DNA of 64,000 bases from the NCBI GenBank assembly GCA_006969385.1, contig CP030884.1, positions 558,001 to 622,000 of the forward strand, given 5' to 3'. Source of the stretch: Planctomycetaceae bacterium (GTDB lineage Bacteria; Planctomycetota; Phycisphaerae; UBA1845; UTPLA1). The notes under the pieces were generated by a model, which was given only the letters and a program-made list of their open reading frames with translations, searched no databases and was not told the origin of the DNA. Of this stretch, positions 25,015 to 33,782 are shown in pieces. A program made the translations under genes and the position numbers. Positions within the stretch are counted from its first letter, which is position 1; every line of letters begins with the position of its first letter.

Positions 25015-26276
25015 GCCGCGCCCACCGACTGGGGCAGTTCGACGTAGCCGCCATCCCATCGTTCGTGAACGGCCTCAATCACGTTGACGAATTGATCGGC
25101 TAATTTTTCGCGCGCGAACTCGCGCTCGGCAAAAGCGCGGCTGCGCGCGCCCATCGCCGCGCGCTGTTCCGGATGATCGCGGAACCAGATGAGGGAATCG
25201 GCCATGGCTTTGGGGTCGTTGGGCGTGATAGCATGGCCCAGATTTTCCGCGCCAATCATGTCCGCCAGCCAACCCGGATAGTTGTTCAACACGGGCATGC
25301 CGCAAGAGATGTAATCGAAGAATTTGTTTGGCGACGTGCCGTAATAGAAAATCGGGTAGTTCGCCAAAATCATCAGACCAACATCAAACGTCGGGAGGAG
25401 CTTTGCAAACTTCGCCTTTGGTATCGGATCGTGCCAGAGCAAGTATTCTTCGACGCCTTCGCGTTTGGTGCGTTCGATATGGCCCGGCTTGCAGACCCCG
25501 GTGCCGATGCAAATCATCTGAATGCCGCGCTCGCCGCGTTTCTTAAGTTCGACCGCGGCATCAATCAATGCATCCAATCCGTTGCAATGTCCGTGCGCGC
25601 CGCTGAAAACAAAGCGACAGCGCGAACGATCGCCGATCCATTCGGATTCGGGCACGGTGCGTTCGGTCGCGAACAGCGTTAGGTCGCAACCATTCGGAAT
25701 GACCGACACGCGCCGTTCGGGAACGCCCTGCTGCACGAACGCATCTTTCATGCCCGGTGACAGGCCGATACAGTGCGTGGCCGCATGATAAATGCGCCGC
25801 TCCATGCGGCGCAGGTACCACTTGAGCACCGGGTTATTGATCACGCCCATTTCGATGGGCAGTTCGGGCCACGGGTCGCGAATTTCAAACACAAAGGGAA
25901 CGCCGAGCTTGGCCGCCGCTTTCATCGCGGGCAGCCCGACCGTCAGCGGCGTGCTGGTGGCAAAGATCAAATCCGGCTTGAGATCGATCGCGACCTTGCG
26001 GCTGCGCGCTGCGAACCGTTGAAACGCCAACACGCGCCGCCAGAACGACATCTTGTTGGCGTAGGGCTCGTTGATGTAATTGACTTCGATGCCGTCGGCG
26101 TTTTCGCGCACCACGTCGCCGGCACCTTTAAGGCGCTGGGCCACGCTTTCCGACGCGCCGGAAATCATCGACACGCGATGCCCCGCGCGAATCAGCCGGC
26201 GGGCCAACTCGTACGAGCGCGTCCCGCTGCTATCGGCCAACGTCTGAAAATGCTGATGGATATAGGCAACGTGCAT
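25011..26276 (-). CDS. glycosyltransferase family 4 (WbuB-like)
   Basis: A 421-residue GT-B enzyme. The N-terminal MHVAYIHQHFQTLADSSGTRSYELAR is characteristic of WbuB-like GT4 proteins. The donor-binding half contains VSVIPNGCDLTLF, then FVFSGAHGHCNGLDALIDAA and a C-terminal E-x7-E type region around FFDYISCGMPVLN. It would transfer a sugar, often a 6-deoxy-N-acetylhexosamine in characterised WbuB, to the growing lipid-linked repeat. The stop overlaps the downstream deacetylase ATG. It follows the heparinase-like gene by 13 bp. Confidence 0.92.
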   Translation of the reverse strand: MHVAYIHQHFQTLADSSGTRSYELARRLIRAGHRVSMISGASESVAQRLKGAGDVVRENADGIEVNYINEPYANKMSFWRRVLAFQRFAARSRKVAIDLKPDLIFATSTPLTVGLPAMKAAAKLGVPFVFEIRDPWPELPIEMGVINNPVLKWYLRRMERRIYHAATHCIGLSPGMKDAFVQQGVPERRVSVIPNGCDLTLFATERTVPESEWIGDRSRCRFVFSGAHGHCNGLDALIDAAVELKKRGERGIQMICIGTGVCKPGHIERTKREGVEEYLLWHDPIPKAKFAKLLPTFDVGLMILANYPIFYYGTSPNKFFDYISCGMPVLNNYPGWLADMIGAENLGHAITPNDPKAMADSLIWFRDHPEQRAAMGARSRAFAEREFAREKLADQFVNVIEAVHERWDGGYVELPQSVGAA

Positions 26277-26289
26277 GGGTGCCGAGCTT

Positions 26290-28317
26290 TCAATCTGACG
26301 GTGCGATCTTTATTCGTGTTTCCAAGGTTACGGGCAGTTTACCGGCAAATGCCACGCAGATAACCGGCAGCGGCGATTTGCGACCGTAGTGGAGCGACTC
26401 CCAACCGTCGGGCTTGTCGCCCTCTCTGCCTCGTACGATTTCAATCGATTCGAGTGCGTCCCCGCCGGAAATCGAAATCGTCGCCGTCGCGTTGTCCAAC
26501 GACAGGGTCGCCGCATTCTCTTTTTCGTCTAACACGACCGGGCAATCGATCATGCGCCAGCGCAACATCCCGCCCGTTTGGGTGTTGCCGATAAGCGTGT
26601 CGATCACGCGCCAATCGTCGCTGCCGCGCCGCTCGATGCGTCGCGTATGCACGACGCCAAAGCGCTTTTCATACCCGAAATGGCGACCTTCCCACCATTC
26701 GCCCGCGCCGTCGTCGAATTCGCCACGCCCGATAAACTCGGAGCGCGTCCACTCGTACCATATGAAGCGCGGGCCCTTTACCATCTGGTTTGCGCCTTCG
26801 ATTTCGATCGTGTTGTGGGCGGCCGTCGATTTGAAATAGCTTAGCCAGGGCTCGGCGCAGTTGTACGAATAGCTGCCCGCATCGCGCAGTACGTTTTGAC
26901 CGCGGTACCACAGGTCAAAATGCAGCATGTCGGCTTCGTGTGGCCGCTCGAAGTAGGTATGGCAACGCGTCATTCCGAACGCGTCTCCGGCACGAAAGTT
27001 GTAATAACCGCCGGTGGGATACGACTGCGACGTGCGTTGTGCCAGCGCGCCATCGGGCTCGGCCTTGCGTTCGATACCGAGCCAATCACTCAGTTCGTCC
27101 CACTGCCCCGGCTCGAAGCGATCGGCCTTGCCAAGTTGGCGCGCGCCGGCTTGCAGTATCGGTCGATAATCGAGGTAGTCGCACTCCGCCAAGGGCAAGA
27201 TCAAAGCGCCGTCGTTCGGACCATAATTGGGCACGCGTCCACTGCGGTCGTCGACCATTTGAAACAGGTAATCGAAATGTCGTTCGAACGCCGCATGCGT
27301 GCGTGCCGGGAGTCGATCTTCGTGCAAATGCGTCAGTCGCGTCGCCCACAACATCAACGAAGCGGCCAAGCGATGGTAGTTGAACGAGTGTTGAATATAG
27401 GTACCGTCAGTAAAGCATTGGTAATCGACTTCGCGCGCGAGAATCGAATGGCCGCGCTGCCGCCAACGGACCGACTTATCAAACCAAGGATAGAGTACAC
27501 CCGTCGTGTATAGGCCAATTGCTTCGCTCAGCGAGTGATTGTTGCGAATCGAACAGGCAAAACTGATGTAATGATCGATGCGCGCCGTTTGCCGATAGAT
27601 GGACGCCGCAATGCGCGCCAAGCGATCCGCATCAATCACGCCGCGATTCACCGCCGCCCGCACAACGAAGTGCCACGACATCAATCGCAAGGCACACTCC
27701 TGACCGCAGTTCCATTGCGGGCCCAGCGCAGGCGGGTTGGCGTCGATCCACTCATCGATTAGGTCGAGCCCGACACCGAGCCAACGATCGTCGTCAAACA
27801 CAACCGACGCACGCACCAAATCGTATGCAAAAGCAAAGCGATTGATTTCCCAAACGTTCTTTACATCGCCGAGGCCGGCAGCGAACTGGCCATATCGACA
27901 CCAATGACGGTCAGCCGGCCACTCGACATCGTCTTGCGGGGCCCAATGCCAGCGAATCGGTCGCCCCATATCGAATTCGGTCGCGCTATAGTGACGAATG
28001 ATGCCCTTTTCGATTTTTTGAACGCGCTCAAGCAGCGCCGCGCGATGTTCCTCATCGAAAGCCTGCCGCACGCGCCCGCGCCAGGCGTCGTCCTTCGCAT
28101 CGAAGAAGAATGGTGGCGGCGATTCTTGTATTACTTTCAACAATTTTGACGGCGCGACGCCTTTCAGATGTCGTTGTAACTGCTCGACGCCGAATGCTTC
28201 CGCCGGATCGATGCGCTCGATAAACCCGCTACGGACCTTCAGCATGTTGACCACGCGTTTGATCGTGGTCGAGACGCCCAAGGTCTTTACCATATTGACA
28301 GCGCTTTTCGGATTCAC
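26290..28317 (-). CDS. heparinase II/III family protein
   Basis: A 675-residue protein starting at a GTG that overlaps the upstream stop by 4 bp (GTGA). The N-terminal ~330 residues form an alpha-toroid (HWAPQDDVEWPADRHWCRYG; YISFACSIRNNHSLSEAIGLY with the Asn-Asn-His group). The C-terminal half is a beta sandwich containing HEADMLHFDLWYRGQNVLRD and the Tyr/His motif GSYSYNCAEPWLSYFKS, matching the heparinase II/III signature of polysaccharide lyases. No signal peptide is visible. Such genes are common in exopolysaccharide loci, where they may trim or edit the polymer rather than serve catabolism. Confidence 0.9.
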   Translation of the reverse strand: MNPKSAVNMVKTLGVSTTIKRVVNMLKVRSGFIERIDPAEAFGVEQLQRHLKGVAPSKLLKVIQESPPPFFFDAKDDAWRGRVRQAFDEEHRAALLERVQKIEKGIIRHYSATEFDMGRPIRWHWAPQDDVEWPADRHWCRYGQFAAGLGDVKNVWEINRFAFAYDLVRASVVFDDDRWLGVGLDLIDEWIDANPPALGPQWNCGQECALRLMSWHFVVRAAVNRGVIDADRLARIAASIYRQTARIDHYISFACSIRNNHSLSEAIGLYTTGVLYPWFDKSVRWRQRGHSILAREVDYQCFTDGTYIQHSFNYHRLAASLMLWATRLTHLHEDRLPARTHAAFERHFDYLFQMVDDRSGRVPNYGPNDGALILPLAECDYLDYRPILQAGARQLGKADRFEPGQWDELSDWLGIERKAEPDGALAQRTSQSYPTGGYYNFRAGDAFGMTRCHTYFERPHEADMLHFDLWYRGQNVLRDAGSYSYNCAEPWLSYFKSTAAHNTIEIEGANQMVKGPRFIWYEWTRSEFIGRGEFDDGAGEWWEGRHFGYEKRFGVVHTRRIERRGSDDWRVIDTLIGNTQTGGMLRWRMIDCPVVLDEKENAATLSLDNATATISISGGDALESIEIVRGREGDKPDGWESLHYGRKSPLPVICVAFAGKLPVTLETRIKIAPSD

Positions 28318-29153
28318 GGGTTCGCTGGTTCCTTAACGTCTTCCGGCAGTTTCAAATTCCGCAATCGGCCATCCGCCAGCCATTTATCGAGGATGCCCAG
28401 TAGCAGCGGATGCATATCGAAATGCTGCCTACCGTCGGAGCGTTGCTGTGGCGTTGTGTTCCAATAGCCGCTTTCATCCAACATCTTTAACGCTCGCAAG
28501 TGCGACTGCACGGCCAACACCACCGCCTTGCCGCGTATATCCGCAACGCGATCGTCGTCTGCCACGGTTAGCGGATTGAACGATATCAACGGCCCGGTGT
28601 CGACGCCGCGATCGATCAGGTGGGAATGCGTACCGGGATTTAGCCCATGCATCAGCGCCCATTCTGCCGCATTCATGCCGCGAATCTTTGGCAAGGGGCC
28701 GCCATGGGCATTGAGCACGCCGTGTCGCGGAATGGCAATCAGCGGTTCACGCAAAATTCCGCCGCCGGCATAGACGATCACATCGGGCCGGTAGGCGCGC
28801 ATGGCAGATAGCGACGTTTCGTCGTTGAGCGATCCCACGGACAGCAACTTTGCGCCAACTTCCTTGCATGCCTGTTGCACCGTACTAGCCTTGATTTTTT
28901 CAGCCAATAGAAATTCGCTGATATAGCGCACTTCCGGGTGCAGCTGCGCCCTGCTGCCCGAATCGAACATGCGTCGCCGCACCAAGCTAAAGAACTTCTT
29001 CCCGTAGAAACGGTAATAGGCGCGCACACGCCGCAGGCTAAGGGTGCGCACATTTAGGCAATACCCGACGTCGTAACCCGCACGGGCGAGCAACACGATC
29101 AGCGCGATGGCATGGCGCGACTTATGGTAGCCGCTGGTGACGACGATTTTCAT
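28314..29153 (-). CDS. second formyltransferase-fold protein
   Basis: About 279 residues from the ATG at 29153, which overlaps the upstream stop (ATGA); the frame runs to 29270 inside the neighbouring gene. The catalytic triad of the formyltransferase fold is present: VLNAHGGPLPKIRGMNAAEW (Asn, His, LP..RG) and RGVDTGPLISF (Asp). It shares little sequence with the other formyltransferase at 23302 beyond these motifs, so it is not a recent duplicate. The basic N-terminal segment, VRTLSLRRVRAYYRFYGKKF, is unusual. Substrate is likely an amino sugar nucleotide or lipid-linked sugar (inference). Confidence 0.83.
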   Translation of the reverse strand: MKIVVTSGYHKSRHAIALIVLLARAGYDVGYCLNVRTLSLRRVRAYYRFYGKKFFSLVRRRMFDSGSRAQLHPEVRYISEFLLAEKIKASTVQQACKEVGAKLLSVGSLNDETSLSAMRAYRPDVIVYAGGGILREPLIAIPRHGVLNAHGGPLPKIRGMNAAEWALMHGLNPGTHSHLIDRGVDTGPLISFNPLTVADDDRVADIRGKAVVLAVQSHLRALKMLDESGYWNTTPQQRSDGRQHFDMHPLLLGILDKWLADGRLRNLKLPEDVKEPANP

Positions 29154-30334
29154 GACGCACCCGGCGGGTGTTGTTCGATGTGTTGCAGGCGATCGTCGCG
29201 CATCATTAGGGCGTCGGCATAAAACTTCGCCGCCCAATTCGGAAAACGCATCGTCAAATAACGGCCCCATACCGGTGCCGACCCCGGTATGCCGCCCTTT
29301 AGTGCCGAGTAGATCTTTGGCCGCAACGGTTGATACCGACCGACGATCTCGATGGCCTTACACGCCGCATTCACAAATCGGATATCGCCGGTAACGTCAA
29401 AATGCCGCATCCAACAAATCGCCAACTGACAGTTGCCCGTCAGGCAAATATACCAATTCGTTCCCTTCCAATTCTGGTCGTATGCACCGGCCAGCCGTTT
29501 GCGAATCTCAAATATGCGGAAGATCTTTTCGGTCGCCTGTTCCGCTGCGGCAGCCCAATGCGCTTGTGTAGGTTCTAACCGCGCCGCCTCCATCAATCCG
29601 CGGATGGTATAAGCGATCGTATGGGTAAAGGCGGGCTTGTCGGGTGCAAAACCCCAATCGCGAATCGCGCCGTTGGGCCGCAGTTTGGCGGCAATATGAT
29701 CCAGCCCGCGTGCGGCGGCGGCGCGCACCTGTTCATTATGGCTATGCACGACCGTCATTAACATGGGCCAACAGACACGGGTGTAATACGACGGTGAAAA
29801 TCCGGTGCGATAGGCAAACTTGGTCCAGGTGCCGTCATCGTTTTGAATCGACGCCAACCAAGTCGCCGCGCGATCGGCGGCGATCAAAAGCGACTCGTCG
29901 CCCGTTACTTCATAGCCCGCGACCAAACCGATCAGCATCTGCGCCGCATTGAAGACCGACGGCTCGCGCACGATGCCGGGGCGATAGTCGCTTCCCGGTA
30001 ACGCGCCATCTTCTTGTTGTAGCGATGCAATCCAGCGCGCCATGCGCGTGGCGCGTTCGGCGATATCCGGGCGCTGATAAACGGCGGCGTAGCGGTAAAA
30101 CGTGGGAATAATGTAGCCGGTCGTTTCGGGATAGGAATACGACCAACCTTTGAGGAGCTTGAATGACACGCACGAGCCATCATCGGGCCGGGCATCCATA
30201 CTGCGGCAGAGCCAATCGATCGCCGCGTGCAAACGGTGCTGATCGGTAGCGCCCAGCCAATTCGCCACGCCGGGATAGTCGGTCCAGTACGACGCGGATC
30301 GCTTAGCGGCAGTTGTCGTCGCACCGTCATTCAT
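29150..30334 (-). CDS. alpha/alpha-barrel protein, glycosidase/cyclase-like, unknown activity
   Basis: A 394-residue soluble protein with repeated helical pairs, typical of six-hairpin glycosidase or terpenoid-cyclase toroids: ARWIASLQQEDGALPGSDYR, AATWLASIQNDDGTWTKFAY and later AIRDWGFAPDKPAF. The repeated 'W(I/L)aSlQ..DG.' units resemble QW-like toroid repeats. No catalytic Asp pair can be assigned. Homologous-looking proteins lie in many exopolysaccharide loci beside bi-domain oxidoreductases and heparinase-like genes. It starts at an ATG, 59 bp after the oxidoreductase stop, and its stop overlaps the formyltransferase start. Confidence 0.65.
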   Translation of the reverse strand: MNDGATTTAAKRSASYWTDYPGVANWLGATDQHRLHAAIDWLCRSMDARPDDGSCVSFKLLKGWSYSYPETTGYIIPTFYRYAAVYQRPDIAERATRMARWIASLQQEDGALPGSDYRPGIVREPSVFNAAQMLIGLVAGYEVTGDESLLIAADRAATWLASIQNDDGTWTKFAYRTGFSPSYYTRVCWPMLMTVVHSHNEQVRAAAARGLDHIAAKLRPNGAIRDWGFAPDKPAFTHTIAYTIRGLMEAARLEPTQAHWAAAAEQATEKIFRIFEIRKRLAGAYDQNWKGTNWYICLTGNCQLAICWMRHFDVTGDIRFVNAACKAIEIVGRYQPLRPKIYSALKGGIPGSAPVWGRYLTMRFPNWAAKFYADALMMRDDRLQHIEQHPPGAS

Positions 30335-30393
30335 TCTGCCAGCTAAGACCTCTACCGTTTCCTATTCCATCGCGTAATACCGAGTCGGCCAAC

Positions 30394-32544
30394 TTATCGA
30401 TCGAGTTTTATTAACTGTCCCGACTCGATCGACGCCAGCGCCGCAAAACTTGCACGCGTTGTATTCACCAAACTCGCCAACGGTATCAGCGGCGGCGCGC
30501 CCGACGAAACGGCGCGGGCGAACGCGTCCACTTCCGCCTGATGGCCCTTGTCCATGCGCGACGTCTTCAACTTCTTAAACCCACCGAACCCGTACCCGCG
30601 CAACACGCGGAAGTTATCGAGTTGCAGAATACGACCGTCACTGAACACTTCCAACCGTTCCTTCGGAAAGCTCTTATGGCCGTTGGCCAAGTAATGAATC
30701 GTACCGATGCTGCCGTCCGCAAAGGCGAGCGTGATCGTCATCTTGTCGTCGGGGCCGCCCTGGCCCGTCCAGTTATCCACCTGCATCGCTTGCACGGCCG
30801 TCACGTTGCCATCGGCCAGAAACGCGAGCAAGTCGATCCAGTGGCAACCTTCCCCGACGATCCGACCGCCGCCCACGTTGGGGTCGTGCAGCCAATGATC
30901 GGGTGGAATGAAGCCGGCGTTGACCGTCATCACCATGGTGAGCGGTTCGCTGCGCCCTGACAGTAGCGATTTCATTTTAACGGCGTGCGGCGCGAAGCGA
31001 CGGTTGAAGCCGACCAGCAACTGTCGATCGGGCGCCGCTTCGGCGGCGGCAACCACGTCGTTGAGTTCGTCGGCCGTTAACGCCATCGGCTTCTCGACAA
31101 ACACGTGCTTGCCTGCCTGCAAGGCGGCGATAGCCCAGCGTGCATGCGAGATATGGCGCGTGGTAATGACGACGGTATTGATTTCGGCGTTTTGAATCAG
31201 CGCGTCCGTGTCCGTCGTTGCGTGTCGGAAACCGAATTTGCCGGCGGCATGTTGCGCGCTCACGCCGCCGGCGCTCGCCACGGTATGCAACGTCGCCGCC
31301 GTATTCTTAAACGCCGGTAGTAACATCAGCTTGGCATAGTTGCCCGCGCCGATAGCGCCCACCACGACCCGCCCCGTCGGCGGTGTAGACGTGTTTCTCG
31401 ACGATGATGGCGTGACGGTGCGCGCGAGATTGGGCGCATCGGGATACTTGAGTATCTGCCCGAGCGCCGCTTTGTTTTCACCGATCTTGGCATACAACGC
31501 CGGCGCATCGTCGAGCGGTATTTCGGCATCGATCATCGACTTCACATCGAGCTTGCCGCTACGAATCAACTCAAGTATTGCTTCAAAGTTTCGTTGTTCG
31601 GTCCAACGGACGAAGCCGAAAGGATAATCGCGCCCCTGATTTTCATAGGTCGCGTCATACCGGCCCGGACCGTACGAACAGCTTACCTGAAAACTCAGCT
31701 CTTTCTCATAAAAGTCCGCGCGCTTCAGATTGAGCCCGACGACACCGACCAACACGATGCGGCCGCGCTTGCGACACATCTGCGCCGCTTGCGAAACGAT
31801 TTCGCTGGTCTTGGCCGACGCCGTTATCAAAACCGCATCAACGCCGCGACCACCGCTGAACGCCGTCGCCGCCGCGACGGGATCAACACCCGCGCCGACG
31901 TTGGCCGTTTCCGCGCCCCATTCGCGCGCCAGCGCCAACTTGCGTTCATCCAAATCGACGCCCAACACTTCGCAGCCGTTGGCGCGCAGCAATTGCACGG
32001 CGATCAAACCGATCAGTCCCAAGCCCGTAACGACGACGCGTTCGCCGAGTGTCGGTTCGATCAATCGAATGCCTTGCAGCGCGATCGAACTCAGCACCGT
32101 AAAGGCCGCTTCTTCGGGTGTAACGCCATCGGGTATTTTCGCGCAGAGATTCGTCGGCACGCAGACCACTTCGGCATGCGGGCCATTGCTGATCACGCGG
32201 TCGCCGACCTTGAACCCATCAACACCCGCGCCGACCTCCAACACGCGCCCGGCGTTGCAGTAGCCCAGCGGCAACGGTTCATCGAGCCGTGCGAACACGG
32301 TTTCCAGCGTCGGCATCAGACCGTCGGTTTTGATCTTGTTGAGAACCTGCTTGACCTTGTCCGGCTGGGAGCGTGCCTTGGCGAGCAAGCCGCCTTGGCC
32401 GAATTCGACGAGCATACGCTCGGTGCCCGCCGAAATCAGGCTGGCATCGGTTTGGATCAACAGCGTGCCCGGCCGCACCGCGGGGCAGGGAACCTCGGCG
32501 AGTTGCGTCTCACCGGAGCGTAGATTTTGAAGGATTTGCCGCAT
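30394..32544 (-). CDS. bi-domain oxidoreductase: MDR-type dehydrogenase fused to Gfo/Idh/MocA
   Basis: A 716-residue fusion. Residues ~1-370 are a medium-chain dehydrogenase/reductase with the cofactor loop VVTGLGLIGLIAVQLL and an Asp (GVDLDERK) that favours NAD. The zinc ligands of classical alcohol dehydrogenases (Cys, Gly-His-Glu) are not seen; the matching N-terminal region reads SAGTERMLVEFG. Residues ~395-716 are a Gfo/Idh/MocA domain with VVVGAIGAGNYAKLMLLPAF, the EKPMAL motif (HVFVEKPMALTADEL) and GEGCHWIDLLAFL. Such fusions recur in polysaccharide clusters and probably oxidise a sugar nucleotide in two steps or reversibly; the substrate is unproven. Confidence 0.9.
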   Translation of the reverse strand: MRQILQNLRSGETQLAEVPCPAVRPGTLLIQTDASLISAGTERMLVEFGQGGLLAKARSQPDKVKQVLNKIKTDGLMPTLETVFARLDEPLPLGYCNAGRVLEVGAGVDGFKVGDRVISNGPHAEVVCVPTNLCAKIPDGVTPEEAAFTVLSSIALQGIRLIEPTLGERVVVTGLGLIGLIAVQLLRANGCEVLGVDLDERKLALAREWGAETANVGAGVDPVAAATAFSGGRGVDAVLITASAKTSEIVSQAAQMCRKRGRIVLVGVVGLNLKRADFYEKELSFQVSCSYGPGRYDATYENQGRDYPFGFVRWTEQRNFEAILELIRSGKLDVKSMIDAEIPLDDAPALYAKIGENKAALGQILKYPDAPNLARTVTPSSSRNTSTPPTGRVVVGAIGAGNYAKLMLLPAFKNTAATLHTVASAGGVSAQHAAGKFGFRHATTDTDALIQNAEINTVVITTRHISHARWAIAALQAGKHVFVEKPMALTADELNDVVAAAEAAPDRQLLVGFNRRFAPHAVKMKSLLSGRSEPLTMVMTVNAGFIPPDHWLHDPNVGGGRIVGEGCHWIDLLAFLADGNVTAVQAMQVDNWTGQGGPDDKMTITLAFADGSIGTIHYLANGHKSFPKERLEVFSDGRILQLDNFRVLRGYGFGGFKKLKTSRMDKGHQAEVDAFARAVSSGAPPLIPLASLVNTTRASFAALASIESGQLIKLDR

Positions 32545-32571
32545 CGGTTGGTGCCCGCGCCCCCGTCACTG

Positions 32572-33726
32572 TTAGCTTTCGTTTGAACCTTGGCCCGTCG
32601 CCAAGTGTTCCAGTTCGTTAATTAGTTTGCCGCCGATTTCGGGCCAGGATGCATACATCGTTTCAAGGTGCTGCCGACCGCGCCGTCGCAGCTCGTTTGC
32701 CAATTCCGCATCGCGCTTGAGCTTCAGGATCGCATCCTTCATCGCAGTCGGCGACGTCTGATCGAAATACAGCGCGGCGTCCCCACAGATGCCGCGCGCA
32801 AAATCAAGATCACTCGTTAGGATCGGCGTCTCAAAATGCATGGCCTCTAAGTAGGTTCCGCTGAATGACTCAAGGTAGGTCGGCATCAGGAGGCCGTCCA
32901 CATGGCGATAGTAACCGCCAATCTGATCGTAGGGCAGCGGCCCCACGTTAATAATCTGAGACTCGAGGCCGCGTTCGGCGATCGATCGGATGAACCGCCC
33001 CGCGCGCGGATGCTGATCCGCACTGACGGTCAGAATGACCACGACGCCTTCTAACTCGTCGCGAAATCGATCAAAGGTCTCGACGATGCCCTCGAGATTT
33101 TTGTGGGCGTAATATTTGGTCAGGTAGAACAAGCGAAATCGATCGCGGTACGGCTTCAAGCCTTCCGGCATCGGCGCATCGGCAGCGGATTGAGCAAATC
33201 GCGTAACTGCGTTGGGAATGATCGCGGTCTTGCCGGTGAAGCCAAACGCCTGCGTGCAGCGGCGCAGCGCGACCTCGGTTTGGCAACACAGCAATTGGCT
33301 TTGGCCCAGTTGTCGACCGAGGCGGCGCTTGTGGAAGGCCTTAATCAATTTGGGCTTCCACGCTTCCATGTGGTACTGGCTGCTGGGATAGAAATAGTGC
33401 GAATCCTGCACCAACAGCGCTTGCGGGCACGGCGGCCGATCCAAACCGATGCCGCCCATGCCGAGTAGCACGTCTGGCCGAAAGGCATTTACCGCATTAG
33501 CGATCGTGGTCTTTTCGTGAAAGAGCCGCCCGAGTATCCCGCCCTTGGGTTTGAAGACCAGCGGCTGGGCATTGGGAAACCCATCCACGATGCGGAGATA
33601 ATCGGGATCGTCGGGAATCGAAACCCAATAGTGGTGATGCGGCGCTTGCTCGGCAAAGGTCGCCAGCAGGTTCTTTCCGACCACGGCCCCACCGGCAACG
33701 CGCAGATGGTGGGCGATGATCGCCAC
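32572..33726 (-). CDS. glycosyltransferase family 4
   Basis: A 384-residue GT-B enzyme beginning at a GTG (MAIIAHHLRVAGGAVVGKNLL). The donor half shows KTAIIPNAVTRF, FRLFYLTKYYAHKNLEGIVE and the EX7E-like region PTYLESFSGTYLEAMHFETP, where the two Glu residues would contact the nucleotide sugar. The C-terminus is a helix as in other GT4 enzymes. It lies 27 bp upstream of the oxidoreductase gene and 56 bp after another GT4 gene. Acceptor and donor sugars cannot be inferred. Confidence 0.92.
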   Translation of the reverse strand: MAIIAHHLRVAGGAVVGKNLLATFAEQAPHHHYWVSIPDDPDYLRIVDGFPNAQPLVFKPKGGILGRLFHEKTTIANAVNAFRPDVLLGMGGIGLDRPPCPQALLVQDSHYFYPSSQYHMEAWKPKLIKAFHKRRLGRQLGQSQLLCCQTEVALRRCTQAFGFTGKTAIIPNAVTRFAQSAADAPMPEGLKPYRDRFRLFYLTKYYAHKNLEGIVETFDRFRDELEGVVVILTVSADQHPRAGRFIRSIAERGLESQIINVGPLPYDQIGGYYRHVDGLLMPTYLESFSGTYLEAMHFETPILTSDLDFARGICGDAALYFDQTSPTAMKDAILKLKRDAELANELRRRGRQHLETMYASWPEIGGKLINELEHLATGQGSNES

Positions 33727-33782
33727 ACGCGTCGGCCTATTTGATTGATTGGACGGGGTTATGGCGGAAATGGGGGCATTCC

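Noticed and set aside
31594..32523. 309-codon open frame antisense to the bi-domain oxidoreductase gene
   Set aside because: The sense gene has complete cofactor motifs; the antisense translation is Arg/Gln-rich without a fold signature.
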